Shown here in pieces: positions 35,880 to 46,699 of a stretch of DNA of 64,000 bases. The DNA comes from Moniliophthora roreri. Taxonomy: Eukaryota > Basidiomycota > Agaricomycetes > Agaricales > Marasmiaceae. Every line of letters starts with the position of its first letter. The first letter of the stretch is position 1. A program made the translations under genes and the position numbers. The stretch is taken from assembly GCA_001466705.2 (NCBI GenBank), contig LATX02000216.1, forward strand, positions 124,001 through 188,000, in the 5' to 3' direction. The notes under the pieces were generated by a model, which was given only the letters and a program-made list of their open reading frames with translations, was not told the origin of the DNA and made no database searches.

Positions 35880-36182
35880 TCAATAAACTTTAAAAGCATG
35901 CGATGACACAGGGTACCTCCAGGCATCTGTTACGACCTCCTTGTCATATTGAAACCTTGCGTTTTGTCTCTTGTCAAGACTTTCCATTGTCAACGTGCCG
36001 TCTAATTCGGTTGGAAGAGGGTTCGTTGCGGCAAAGTCGAGACGGCTGTACATTGCATCCTTTGTGCATCGTACCGTAACTATGTACGCCTTGCGAGTAG
36101 TGTACCAGACCTTACAATGCAGGTTCTCTTTTTCTTCATGAATTACACGCGCTGACACCCTTATCACCCTCGTATCGCTCAC
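35880..36182 (-). CDS. Minus-strand conserved ORF of unit B, about 100 codons
   Basis: The frame is open from 36182 (GTG; no ATG begins it) to a stop at 35880 (…YPVSSHAFKVY). It carries Gln where unit A has TAA. It is separated from the ATG of the divergent eight-exon gene by 155 bp. Lack of an ATG suggests an unseen 5' exon or decay. Function unknown. Confidence 0.35.
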   Translation of the reverse strand: MSDTRVIRVSARVIHEEKENLHCKVWYTTRKAYIVTVRCTKDAMYSRLDFAATNPLPTELDGTLTMESLDKRQNARFQYDKEVVTDAWRYPVSSHAFKVY

Positions 36183-36337
36183 AAAAAGGTGCCCGTCGAA
36201 TCCAATTCGTCGAACGTTATGTTGACCTCATGTTGATTGACATCTAAAATGTAAAATGCTGTAGCACTCATATTCTCCAGGACGCTCCTTGCCTTCCTAC
36301 CACCATCACCATCTCACTCACCCGCAAACCGCTGCAA

Positions 36338-38399
36338 ATGAGTATCACCAATTCGTCGCAAATCCACATCACGGGTGAAAACACTTTCAACCATGTTCAA
36401 GGGAATCAAGTCAACGGCACAATCAACGCGGGTACCGTCAATTTCATCGCTGATCAGGAAGTAGTGAACCGTACTGTCAACGACGAGGTGAGTATAGTAG
36501 TCATTCTACTGATCGTTTGGTGCACTAACTGGAATTTTTCAAAGTTTCAATATGTGAGACGTGGAGACATGATCATCGTGAAAGAGCTGAGCTCTGAGGA
36601 GATCACAGACTCGGAATGGAGATGGAGCTATGGGAAGGTGACAGGCAAGCACAAAGCCCGGAGAATGACATGTACTGTCGAGGTATATCCCGACCGGCAA
36701 TCCAAGTTCACGGCTGTGATGTACGAAGGCGAAGATGCAGAGTGTGTTTGGGAGAAAGAGTTTGAGAAATTTTCACGTACCAAGTATACTTCGCTACATC
36801 GTCCTCTGGTCATAATTTATGACTGACAGTGATTTGAAGAAATCTACTTGCTGCTCAACTGTTTGGCATCAACCGGTCGGAGATCCCGATGTTGATCTTT
36901 CATGACGGTACGACTCACCTTATGCAATCCCTCGACGGCACATCCTGATAGTACTATAGAACTGATCCCCTGCGCAAACTTTTTCAACAACGAATCAATC
37001 TGGATGCATATCTACATTCGGCATCTGACGGTCAGTCTGGATCCCCACTCCTGTCTCAACTTGTTGAACTAACGCCGTTTGGTTCTTCCAGACTAACATG
37101 AGATGCAGCGAGGATAATTTATGGATGAGCACGAGCAGCGGTGTACTTTTCAGTGGGCCTGATGGTCCTCCTGCTCCGAGTCTTTGGTGGTATACATTCG
37201 AGTCTATCATTGTCCCTACCACTGTTGATATGTTGAAGGACGACACTTGCATCAGGTTCTTCATCAATTTCGGGTCGATTATGGATAAGAACGTTCTGCG
37301 ATCTGCAGTAGGGCATTGGGAACTCACCTATCTCGACGATTTGGTTCCAGCAACGGCAGAAGACCACCAATCCAAGGATTCCGACCATCCCAACTGGAGT
37401 TCAAAGACGCATCCCTACCTCATCTACCTTTCACCCGATCACTTCCCGATGAACGTCATAGGCGGGCTTCGGTTCGACACCGTCTACTCACCGTCAATGG
37501 AGGCTGTTGCAAGGTGGCCACGAGGAGTTGGTTCGTTATGGGAGTGGCAGAACTATAATAGGACGGGACTAGTGGAGGAAACAGTACTGGATGACGGGTT
37601 GACACGGTGAGTGATCTTCTAGTTCTTGTGTCTGATTTTGGCTCAGGTGTCCACAGCTTCAAATTGGATCCGACTCGAGGGGAAGGGGTTTACCTTGATA
37701 CAATGTATCATTGCGGGAGGTTCTGGAAAGGGTGGTTATCACAATCCTCTCAGGTTTTTGATGCTATCGAGGTTGCAGGGGGGATGGAAAACTTTTGTAA
37801 GTTCCCTCCGCTGTTTGTTGGACATCTTACGAAAAGTGACCTTTTCTCTCCCCAGTTACTGTTATACCACCCGACCTGAGGATACAATTCAGCCGACGCC
37901 CCACAGCTTCTCGCACCCTCCGCAATGGTGAATACCCCGTCAAAATAACCCCACCTACACCCATCTACCTTTTCCTTCATCCCCTCCCCATGTCAGTATC
38001 AGAATGTGTGTCGTGGATTGAGGGACACTTTTGTTTCTGGTCCTTTGACGAAATCGGTCAATCTCGGATGTCGGAGGAAGAATGTGAGAGGTGGGGGCTA
38101 CCGGTGCTTACGGCGTCCACATATGACACTGTTTGTCCGCGTTCATGGTTCACCTATGTCTACACTACCCTCCAAGACTGGCAAAAGGCTCGAGGCTTCG
38201 ACCCCGCTACCTCTGATTGGGCACGACACATGGGTGATCCAGAATTGGAGATTGTCGGTGCGAGGAAGGTTCAAGGTCGGTTCGTATTGGCTACTCTGAT
38301 TCATGCGTTGACCAATTGTGATTATCAGAAGAAAAGAAAGCTAGCAGCTCGTGGTGGGAAGCAATTGCGGGGTCAGGTATTAGTGCGTTTGCGATCTAG
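36338..38399 (+). CDS. Agaric-type family protein with degenerate kinase-like lobe, 557 aa (copy B)
   Basis: Eight exons: 36338..36487, 36545..36783, 36840..36907, 36960..37030, 37092..37606, 37657..37796, 37856..38275, 38329..38399. The intron count, phases and most exon lengths equal copy A (only exon 7 differs, by 3 nt). The frame is intact, so both tandem copies appear functional. Differences are mostly amino-acid replacements, for example in the segment after the sixth intron (TVIPPDLRIQFSRRPT versus TVWPPVLLLIQSTRCPA). The N-terminal motif is FNHVQGNQVNGTINAG. As in copy A, no catalytic kinase loop is seen. Confidence 0.75.
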
Positions 38400-38625
38400 T
38401 TACATGTATTGTTCATCTTGATGTTACTCTACATATGGACATCTAGCGAGTCTTATTAGGATAATGGTTTGTATGAGTACAGCATGGTGTTGTATGAATG
38501 GATTGCGATAGCATTACAAGGAGGACTACCTGCGGAAGGATGCTTCAGGCAAAGGCGTAAGCGATGTTTTCTCATCCAAGAGCCGCAGTGGCTCGACATC
38601 TTGAGAGCTCGCGGAGACAGGGCTC

Positions 38626-38817
38626 TTAGAATATTCCATAGCGAGTCCGCTGAATAGCGTTGGTAAAAGCGTTGGGCTGAGAAGATTTCGTTTTCGTAGA
38701 CTTCTTATCGGAGGAGTGAAGAAGGCTCTGAATGAAGACCTTTCCGTGCGACAAGGCTCCATGGATGTTGATGGGCATGACGTCGGCCGTCGGGACATTC
38801 GTCTTCTGTATATGCAT
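38626..38817 (-). pseudogene. Small unknown ORF of unit B, frameshifted
   Basis: Starts as copy A (MHIQKTNVPTADVMP...). It shifts frame at about 38650 owing to extra bases (gcgagtccgctgaatagcg), so the conserved tail is lost. Confidence 0.45.
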
Positions 38818-38872
38818 ATTCGCACATTAGCGAGGGAAGGGACTGATAAAAAATGTGTAGAGCTGGCCGGTT

Positions 38873-39306
38873 TCAGGGGCGGATGGGTCCTGTAGATGAC
38901 AACGTAGTGTAAAGCTTCACACGGAATAAATGTAAGTATCTACTCTGCAGGAAAACGAAGCAAATGACGCACCCATCTTCATAAGACTCCTCACGACAAA
39001 CCCGTTGGAGTTGAATTGACCTCTCGTCCTTCCCAGATATCAAATACACCATGATCACCGTGTGGGTGTCGTACAGGGACCTGTGGTGATCTACACGTAT
39101 CGCTCTACAACCTAGTAAGTCGTCCAAGTGACTGGGTGGAACAAGAAAGATCCATCCAAGATCGTAATGGCCCGGGTGCTGATTTAAGAACTCTGATTGA
39201 GATGGTGTTGGGCCAAGAATCCAGATTGAGGAAGTCATGGCCAGTGTCAATGACCCCTTGAATTTCCTTCGTTGCAGAAAAATCAAAAGTCAATTCGACG
39301 GCGACT
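38873..39306 (-). pseudogene. Partial third copy (unit C) of the minus-strand gene
   Basis: Homologous to 31124-31560 and 35021-35440. It retains the DHHRSLYDT block and a FDFSATKEIQG block in another frame. The similarity ends abruptly at about 39306. Confidence 0.6.
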
Positions 39307-39595
39307 GTTTCCTATAAACACGCGTGAATTTATTTTTTTTTGCCGCGGCAACCATTCCAAAAAGCATTGACGACAACAGAGGATAAGTAAAGGTAATTTT
39401 CTTCTTGAAATAGAATCCGCGTGTCTTTTTTCAAAACATTTTACAGGAAGCGCTGTAATAGGGGTCGCGGTTCGAAAAGTAAGACGCCTATATCTCTCGG
39501 TCGTGCCTTGCCCTCTCACAGAAACTGCAAATCAAGATGTGGTTATTCGCAACGTAGGAGAGATCCAGTACCACAAATCTCTACGATAAGGAGCA
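39307..39595. other. Short intergenic region; nothing recognised
   Basis: Unrelated to the tandem unit. No coding frame supported; 3' flank of the L1-domain gene. Confidence 0.5.
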
Positions 39596-41404
39596 TTACT
39601 GTGCGACCTTCTTCCCCAAAACGCCATCCTTTGCACTCTTGCCGCCCTTGGCCTTTATTACCTTTTCCTTCTTCTTTTCACCAGCACCACCAGCTTTCTT
39701 CTGCTTCAACTCTTCCTTGGTGAGCGTGCCGGCGGGGGTGGTCTCCTCCTGAGCATTATCCTCATTGATTTCCCCGAGCTTCTTCGCCTTCTTTCGTTTC
39801 TTCTTCTCTCCAGGTGTTTCGGAAGGCGTCTCCGGGGTGTCTACCGTCGTCTTCGCATCCTCCTTAGGTGTCTGTTTGGGGCCAAGTGACTCTGCATCTG
39901 CACTCGCAAGCGATTTTCTCTTCTCCTTTTTCTTCGCGTTCTTCGTCAAGGTAGGCGCTGAGTCCTCGGCAGGTGCACCTGCAACGGTTTTCGGCGTTTC
40001 GGAAACGGATTCAACCCCTTCGGCCGAAACAGATTTGCGGCTCTTCCTCTGCTTTGGTGTCTCTGAGTTGGCAGCAGCAGTAGCGACCGCCTCAGCGACA
40101 AACTTCTCAGCCTCCGTCTCTGCTGGATTCAGGGATTTACGTTTCTTCTTCTTTTCCTTTGGTGTCTCTGTACTGGCAGCAACATCTTCCTCGGATTCTA
40201 CCGATAAAAGAGCGCGTCCCTTTTTCTTTGATTTCGCATTGGCAGCCGCAGGAGTATTGGCAGGGGTAGGTGCTACTTCGACTGCGGTTGCCTTCTTGGT
40301 CTTCACGACGCTAGGAGTAGCATCTCCTTCCATAGCGGTAGATACTGCGGTGGATATCGATACAACGGTAGCGTCTTTCTTCTTGGATTTTTTGTTGGCG
40401 GATTCTGAGGAGGTATCGGGAGTGGAAACAACAATAGATAGTGGTTTTTTGGGAGTGGCAGAAGTAGTGGCAAGCTCGCCGGGGACGTCAGACTTTCTCC
40501 GCTTCTTCTTTGAAGAGGCGTCGTCGACTTTGGATTCGGGAGCAGGAGCAGGAGGTTCTGCCTCTTTGCGTTTCTTCGCTTTTGATTTGTCGCTAACGAG
40601 CTGAGCCTTGGCGGTGGCTGGCGTCTTGGGTTCGGATTCCTGAGCCTTGGCCTTTTTCTTGGGCTTCTCCTTCTCCGCCTCATCTTCATCCTCGTCCTCT
40701 GCCGCACGCTTCTTCTTGCCTTTCTTCACTGTCTGCACTGGTGCCGGCACTTCGACCTCTGCTTCTGCGTCCACCTCTGCCTCCGATTCATCATCGCTAC
40801 CACCTTCCATTTCAACATTGTCAACTGCTGTCAGTCCATCATATCGACCGCCTTCATCGCCATCTAATGAACAGCTCCATATAGGCAGATGCATGCTGTT
40901 GCTGGTTTTAATACCCAGCGACTGAATATTGTCCCAGCCACCGCCTCCTCCTTTGATGTTACTGGCAATAGCAGGGATAGCTTCTTTGAGATTGTCGAGG
41001 ATTTGAGAAGGTTTTTGGGAGATCGTTCCGATTTTGATCGAGCTAAAAACTTGTCAGTCGAGTGTAGAGTCAAGGGCGTACAGAGAGTACCCACACTGCT
41101 GTTCCCTTGTTTTGATTCATGTATGTAGACGAGATTGCTCGCTCCAACTCGGCCTTGAGATCTTTTCTTGTTAGACAGACGGGTATGGGCTGCCTGTTAT
41201 CATTCAGGTCAGTAACAAACCTCGTAAAAATGATGAAGGATACATACTTCTTCGCTTCAAACCACTTGGTACCCAGTAATTTCGGCAAAAGAGGAAGAAT
41301 ACGATCGTCTGCGAGGAACAGTCCGTTCTCCTTCAGAAGAGCACGTCTAGCTTCATAAGCGTTGAATTTCCCCTTCAACTTCTCTAACCCAACTACTCTA
41401 GACA
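39596..41404 (-). CDS. Ribosomal L1-domain protein (Utp30/Cic1-like), 5' end cut by contig gap
   Basis: Exons 41248..41404 (open at the gap), 41095..41193 and 39596..41042. The first exons carry an L1-domain core: LFLADDRILPLLPKLLGTKW, then QPIPVCLTRKDLKAELERAI, and SIKIGTISQKPSQILDNLKE after the third splice. The long C-terminus is a Lys/Ala/Glu-rich tail with repeated KKKRK-type patches and 'ETPK' repeats. This is typical of nucleolar ribosome-biogenesis factors of the Cic1/Utp30/RSL1D1 group, which bind pre-ribosomal RNA. The N-terminus is missing at the N at 41405. Confidence 0.8.
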
Positions 41405-41405
41405 N
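41405..41405. other. Contig junction (single N)
   Basis: A single N separates the truncated L1-domain gene (minus) from the truncated POL1 gene (plus). Both genes lose their 5' ends here. Confidence 0.9.
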
Positions 41406-43370
41406 GAGAACCGATACGGTCGATATGACTCCGGCAACCCGGAAGATGGAGCAGATGGACATGGAGAGCATTCCGGTGGACGACTTCGATTATGATGCAT
41501 CTTTCGATGATATAGATGCCAGTCTAATTCCCGATGATGATGAGATCAAGCCCGCCATTAAGGTCGAGCCGATGGTTGTCGACAAACCTCTGGTCAAGCC
41601 AAGAGCTGAAGAAAACGCTGCTCCGTCATGGTTATCGGTCTACGACTCGTTGACACTGTCGTCTGTGGAAACTTTAGGTTCTCTGGCACCCTCTACAGCC
41701 GGAGCTGGGACTCCCAACATCGATGCTCTAGAAGAAGATGGTTCCCTCCGCTTCTACTGGCTGGATTACCTTGAACACGAGGGGAACCTTTACTTTATCG
41801 GAAAGCTAAAGGACAAGACAACAGGCGGTTGGGTCTCATGTTGCGTCACAGTCGAGGGTCTAGAACGCAACCTGTTTGTGTTACCTCGCCAGAAGCGGGC
41901 TGAAGAAGGCGAAGATGGTCAGTTCTACGACACAGATGAAGTTCCTTCCCAGACCAATGTGTATCGTGACTTTGACGCCATTCGACAGAAAGCGAGTATC
42001 GGCAAATTCAAAGGCAAATTCGTTCAATGAAAATATGCATTTGGAGAACCAGACGTACCTAGGGAAGAAACGACGTGGATGAAGGTCGCTTATCCGTTCA
42101 CCGGCACGTATATTTCTTGTTTTGAGTCGCTCTTCTGTCTAATTAATAGTCGCGTAGAGCCCCAGCTCCTGAGTATGGCTCAAAGCCCGAACATTGCGTG
42201 AATATTTGGCACCAACACGAGCGCTTTCGAGTTGCTCGTTCTCAAGCGGAAGATCATGGGCCCTTGTTGGATCAAGGTCAAAGAGCCAGAGGACTTCAAT
42301 CCAAGGATATGCCTCCATTGACAATTCTAAGTCTTAGTGTGCGAACGATCATCAATCATCGAGAGAACAAGCGAGAGGTTGTCTGCAGCACAGCGAGGAT
42401 TTGGTATAACAGTAGGTACTTCGGTTTATAGGCATTGTGTATCCGACTAAAAAGTCCTTCAGTGGCCATTGATGACCCAACACCTCCGGAACGCCTACCA
42501 TGCACTGTACAGACATTTGTGCGCCCTCTCGATCGCTTCCCCAAAGACTTTGAAGCCCGGGCCAAGGCAAATGGTAAAGGTGCTATATCGCCAATGATCA
42601 ACGAAACCATGCTGCTGAATAGCCTCCTCGGTATGTTTCAGTCCTCAATACACCTTACTCTGAGTACTGACCTAGTCTACTCGATAGCGGCAATCCACAA
42701 AGCTGATCCAGATATTATCGTTGGCCACGACTTCCTAGGAGTTTCCCTGGATGTCCTACTCCACCGAATGCGAGACCTGAAGATTAAGCATTGGTCAAGA
42801 ATAGGTCGTTTCCGTCGCGCAAAGTGGCCCGGTATAGGAAAACAAGGAACGAATCTGAAATTCCTAAATGGAAGACTTATGTGTGATTTGACCAGCGACG
42901 GTGCCAAGGTGCGTCTATACACCTTTCTTAGCGCTATCTGTCTCGTGCTGACAGCTCTACAAATAGAGTATGATCGCCTCAACTACCTGGTCGCTCACTG
43001 AGATGTGCAAGACTCATCTGAAGAGTGATCGACAGGATATCGACCCCGACGATACGGCCAACTACTTCGATGGAAGCCTCGGCACTCCCGAAAAGTTGAT
43101 GACCTTTGTTCGCCATTGTGAACTGGATGCACACTATCAAATGGCCATTGCCGCCAAAGTACAGATTGTCCCCTTGACCAAACAACTGACTAACTTGGCC
43201 GGTAACTCATGGTACGCACGTTATACTCGATGACAGGCACTTGCTAAACCCCCTGTATAGGAACAAGACTCTCAATGGAGGACGCGCGGAAAGAAACGAG
43301 TACATTCTCCTGCACGAATTTCATCGGTTGAAGTATATCTGTCCGGACAAGTCATGGGGAAAGAAGACAC
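41406..43370 (+). pseudogene. POL1: DNA polymerase alpha catalytic subunit, 5' part, with two in-frame TGAs
   Basis: Exons about 41406..42107, 42150..42411, 42463..42630, 42688..42908, 42967..43211 and 43261..43370. The protein is clearly Pol alpha: GSLRFYWLDYLEHEGNLYFI, VSCCVTVEGLERNLFVLPRQ, IFGTNTSAFELLVLKRKIMG and the inactive exonuclease-like region (IVGHDFLGVSLDVLLHRMRD). Three defects occur. TGA at 42028-42030 and TGA at 42199-42201 both lie where fungal Pol alpha has Arg. A deletion near 42297 removes about 30 residues and shifts frame. The first intron would be only 42 nt. The N-terminal part and the polymerase palm are lost in the gaps. Either this contig is a decayed copy or it has base errors. 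Confidence 0.75.
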
Positions 43371-43371
43371 N
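43371..43371. other. Contig junction (single N) inside POL1
   Basis: The sequence jumps from the region upstream of the Pol alpha palm to the region beyond it. The stretch holding the catalytic Asp motifs is absent from the assembly. Confidence 0.9.
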
Positions 43372-44760
43372 CAGATTCTGTCCGGCGAGGCAACCGAAAT
43401 TATCATTGAACAAATCCATGAGTACCTTACTTCCGTCGGGCAAAATGTTCGCGCTGGCCAGATCAAGTTGGACGACTTCATCATTCACAAGGTCAGTATC
43501 GACGTCCTTTGTACGCTACTCGACGCTCAAAAAGTTGGGATAGCGTCTCGGCAAAAACCCTGAGGATTACCCGAAAAGTGATAGTCAACCTCACGTCCAA
43601 GTTGCCCTTAAACTAAAGGCCAGAGGTGGCAATGCTCGTGCCGGGGACGTCATTCCATACGTTTTCTGTCTACCCGAGGGAGAGGAAACTGCGAAAACAG
43701 CTCAAGCTGATAGGGCAAGACATCGAGACGAGCTTCGCAAAGCAGACTCCGATCTCAAGATAGGTATGTAACGACCTTGGTATCTCGTTGCTGAGGGCTT
43801 ATGACGCGGTATTCAGACTACGAGTACTATCTCTCGCAGCAGATCCTTCCTCCGATAGAGCGTTTGTGTGAACCTATTGAAGGTACAGACCGTCCGCGTT
43901 TAGCGGAGTGCCTTGGTATGTTTTGCATAACTCGTCGTATGCGTACAACTGACCATTTTCCTAGGCCTTGACCCTAACCGTTACCGGAGTACAACATCTA
44001 CATCGGCAGAGGAGAGAGCATTCTTCAGTATGGACTCTCGACTCTCTGACGCTCAACGATACAAGGATGCCGACCCATTCCTGGTTCGATGTCGTTCTTG
44101 CAATGGACAGTGGTCCTTTGCTCCCATCATCGACCGCGAAGTATGTCTTCTTGTACATTCTGAGCGGATATCGTGCTGACCAAGTTATGCAGGCTTGCTG
44201 TCTCCATCCTAGCGGTCGCTTGTGTCCTTCGTGCGAGAAGCCTCTCAGTATAGGAAGTCTACAGATGCAACTTGAGTCTCAAATCAGAAAACATATCTCA
44301 CAGCTCTACGAGGGCTGGACGGTTTGCAGTGATCAAACTTGCGGGTTCCGTACGCGTATGATGGGTGTGTACGGTCGAAGATGTTTACGTCCGGGCTGTA
44401 AAGCGACAGTTGCGTTTGAGGCATGTTTTTGAATCCGGACCGTCCTACATTTCCGCTGATTGTCCCTTGAATTCCAGTACACCGATGAAAAGCTCTACAA
44501 CCAGCTCAGATGCTTTGCATATCTATTCGATGCAGATCGAGCTGTTAAGAATGCTACTGGCTCAGCATCCCTTGGTATGTTCAGGTCTTTATGAAAGCTG
44601 ACGTCGCTCATTAATTCTCGCAACAGAAACCGTCTGTGCATTAGTCAACACTCATTCAGAATTCTTAACGATCATGTCTGGTTGTGTCGAGAAGTATCTC
44701 GATCAGTGTGGCCGTCGCTGGGTAGAAATGAGTAGCTTATTTTCTTTTATGAAGGTATAA
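43372..44760 (+). CDS. POL1: DNA polymerase alpha catalytic subunit, 3' part
   Basis: Exons 43372..43491, 43544..43763, 43817..43915, 43965..44140, 44193..44420, 44478..44574 and 44627..44760 keep one open frame to TAA. Features are the thumb region ([29 protein letters not shown]), [11 protein letters not shown], and the C-terminal zinc-binding module that contacts the B subunit. Its Cys pairs are [20 protein letters not shown] and CLRPGC. The protein ends [12 protein letters not shown]. Pol alpha-primase starts each Okazaki fragment in the nucleus. The intron 44421-44477 has a GC donor (GAG/GCATGT), the only way to keep frame into [10 protein letters not shown]. Confidence 0.88.
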
Positions 44761-44880
44761 GACATGCCTACATCTAGACCTGCATGTTGTTTATGTTTTC
44801 GCCTGTTGTATCACCACTGTATCTGGAATTCACTATCTGTAGTGATCTAAATGTCTCCTGTTTTACTATAGGATTTAGGA

Positions 44881-45203
44881 CACATGAGGTCGCGCGAAAT
44901 TGAGCACCGAGTGGGCGGGTCAACGCGTCGCGTGTATACCGCCAAGTTGAACGGCCTTGAACACTCTTTTCACTTCTCTTTCATTCATTCACATTCTAAG
45001 AGTCACTGCCGATGCGACTTTTGGATGAGAAGACGTCCTTTACGCCTTTGCCTAAAGCATCTTTCCGTGAGTAGTCTTCCTAGTAATGCTGTCACAATCT
45101 ATTCATACAACGCACAACTTATTACCCTGATGACGCAGAATACAGAATAGACCCACTACATGTCCATATGTAGAGTTAACGTGACAATGAACAGTACATG
45201 TAA
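44881..45203. repeat. Intergenic tail shared with tandem-unit 3' flank and with 45994-46320
   Basis: Plus-strand words such as cttttggatgagaagacgtc and gtagtcttcctagtaatgct match, inverted, the 3' flank of the eight-exon genes (34676-34760). A second diverged copy lies at 45994-46320. Confidence 0.7.
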
Positions 45204-45727
45204 CTAGATCCCGACCGCGCTGATCCCTGAACCCACAATTGCTTCCCACCACGAGCTGCTAGCTTTCTTCTCTCCTGATAATCACAATTGGTCAACGCGT
45301 GAATCAGAGTAGCTAACACGAACCGACCTTGAACCTTCCTCGCACCGACAATCTCCAACTCTGGATAACCCATCTGTCGTGCCCAATCAGAGGTAGCGGG
45401 GTCGAAACCTCGAGCCTTTTGCCAGTCTCGGAGGGCAGTGTAGACATGGGCAGGCCATGAGTGCAGCCAAACAGGGTCATATGTGGACACCGTAAGCACC
45501 GGTAGCCCCCACTTCTCACATTCCTCCTTCAACATCCGGGATTGACCGGTCTCATCAAAGGACCAGAAATAAAAGTCTCCGTCCATCCATGACACCAGCT
45601 CTGATATTGACATGGGGAGGGGATGAAGGAAGAGGTAGATGGGTGTGGGTGGATTTTTTTTGACGGGGTATTCACCATTGCAGAGGGTACGAGAAGCTGT
45701 GAGGCGTCGGATGGATCGTATCCTCAG
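45204..45727 (-). CDS. 3' fragment of a third family member (inverted), cut by contig gap
   Basis: The minus strand encodes the last two exons of the eight-exon family: exon 7 from the gap (…ASRTLCNGEYPVK…, FYFWSFDETGQSRMLKEECE) and, after an intron gtcggttcg...tatcag, the end GSGISAVGI with TAG at 45204-45206. The reading frame is open. It lies tail-to-tail with POL1, in inverse orientation to the array at 31-38 kb. The 5' part is missing at the N at 45728. Confidence 0.7.
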
Positions 45728-45728
45728 N
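45728..45728. other. Contig junction (single N)
   Basis: Right of it the sequence restarts 8 nt before the last POL1 exon, already present at 44627. Confidence 0.9.
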
Positions 45729-46330
45729 CGCAACAGAAACCGTCTGTGCATTAGTCAACACTCATTCAGAATTCTTAACGATCATGTCTGGTTGTGTCGA
45801 GAAGTATCTCGATCAGTGTGGCCGTCGCTGGGTAGAAATGAGTAGCTTATTTTCTTTTATGAAGGTATAAGACATGCCTACATCTAGACCTGCATGTTGT
45901 TTATGTTTTCGCCTGTTGTATCACCACTGTATCTGGAATTCACTATCTGTAATGGTCCAAATGTCTCCTGCTTTACTTTAGGATTAATTAGGACACATGA
46001 GGTCGCGCGAAATTGAGCACCGAGCGGGCGGGTCAACGCGTCGCGTGTATACCGTCAAGTCGAACGACCCTGAACACTCTTTTCGCTTCTCATTCGTTCA
46101 TTTACATTCTAAGAGTCACTGCCGATGCGGCTTTTGGATGAGAAGACGTCGTTTACGCCTTTGCCTAAAGCATCTTTCCGTGAGCAGTCTTCCTAGTAAT
46201 GCTATCACAATCTATTCATACAACACACAACTTATTACCCTAATGACGCAGAATACAAAATTGACTTGTTTTACATGTCCATATGTAGAGTAACGCGGCA
46301 ATGAACAGTACATGTAACTAGATCGGAAAC
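45729..46330 (+). repeat. Second copy of the POL1 last exon and 3' flank
   Basis: 45737..45870 is identical to the POL1 last exon 44627..44760 (offset 1110). The 3' flank stays identical for about 75 bp and then differs by scattered substitutions and indels up to about 46325, where the two sequences part. This fits an unmerged second haplotype of a dikaryon better than a true duplication. Confidence 0.8.
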
Positions 46331-46387
46331 GCGCTGATCCCACTCGCTGGTCCCGGCCGACTTCCATTACTCACCCCTCACTTACCT

Positions 46388-46699
46388 TCATATCGGCTGA
46401 ATACCCACTAAAACCCCAGACTCCCTGATCCAGTCCTTCGGGAGATTTTGCTCATTGTGAAGAGAGCCACGCCAGGTGTCTAGAACTAGGTCCTTTGGGA
46501 GCGCCTTTCGGTCCCATTTCGCTGGGTTACATTGAAGTCGGTCGAAGGTCAGGCGCATATTTATGGTTGATATGAAGCGGTTGTGGATTTCTGCCCCGGT
46601 GTGTTCATAGTCCCCTCCCTCTTGAATAACTCTTTCATTCCTTAGCTTCCAGATCAGATAGGCCGCTTCAGAGACCATTATACGATAGAACCGCGACAA
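46388..46699 (-). mobile_element. LINE (Tad1-like) ORF2 C-terminal fragment
   Basis: The frame reads FYRIMVSEAAYLIWKLRNER ... INMRLTFDRLQCNPAKW ... LVLDTWRGSLHNEQNLPKDW and ends GVLVGI-type. This is the familiar tail of reverse-transcriptase/RNase H proteins of agaric non-LTR retrotransposons. Only the last 103 codons are open. Upstream (46700-46760) similarity fades. Confidence 0.65.

Larger units (their letters stand above)
31124..39306. repeat. Tandem array of a ~3.9-kb gene-containing unit (2 full + 1 partial copy)
   Basis: Unit A begins near 31124, unit B near 35021 and unit C near 38881, with about 3.86-3.9 kb between equivalent points. The CDS starts at 32471 and 36338 are 3867 bp apart. 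Copies share gene order, introns and intergenic sequence with substitutions and small indels throughout. Unit C breaks off at about 39306 (after gacggcgact) and unrelated sequence follows. Each unit has the eight-exon gene on the plus strand and fragments of minus-strand genes on both sides. Confidence 0.9.

Noticed and set aside
39765..40604. Long plus-strand open frame of 279 codons
   Set aside because: It is the mirror of the Lys/Ala/Glu-rich tail of the L1-domain gene on the minus strand; low complexity keeps the opposite strand open.
41405..43371. Natural Pol alpha variant lacking the catalytic palm
   Set aside because: The missing part coincides with a single-N contig junction, so it is absent from the assembly, not from the gene.
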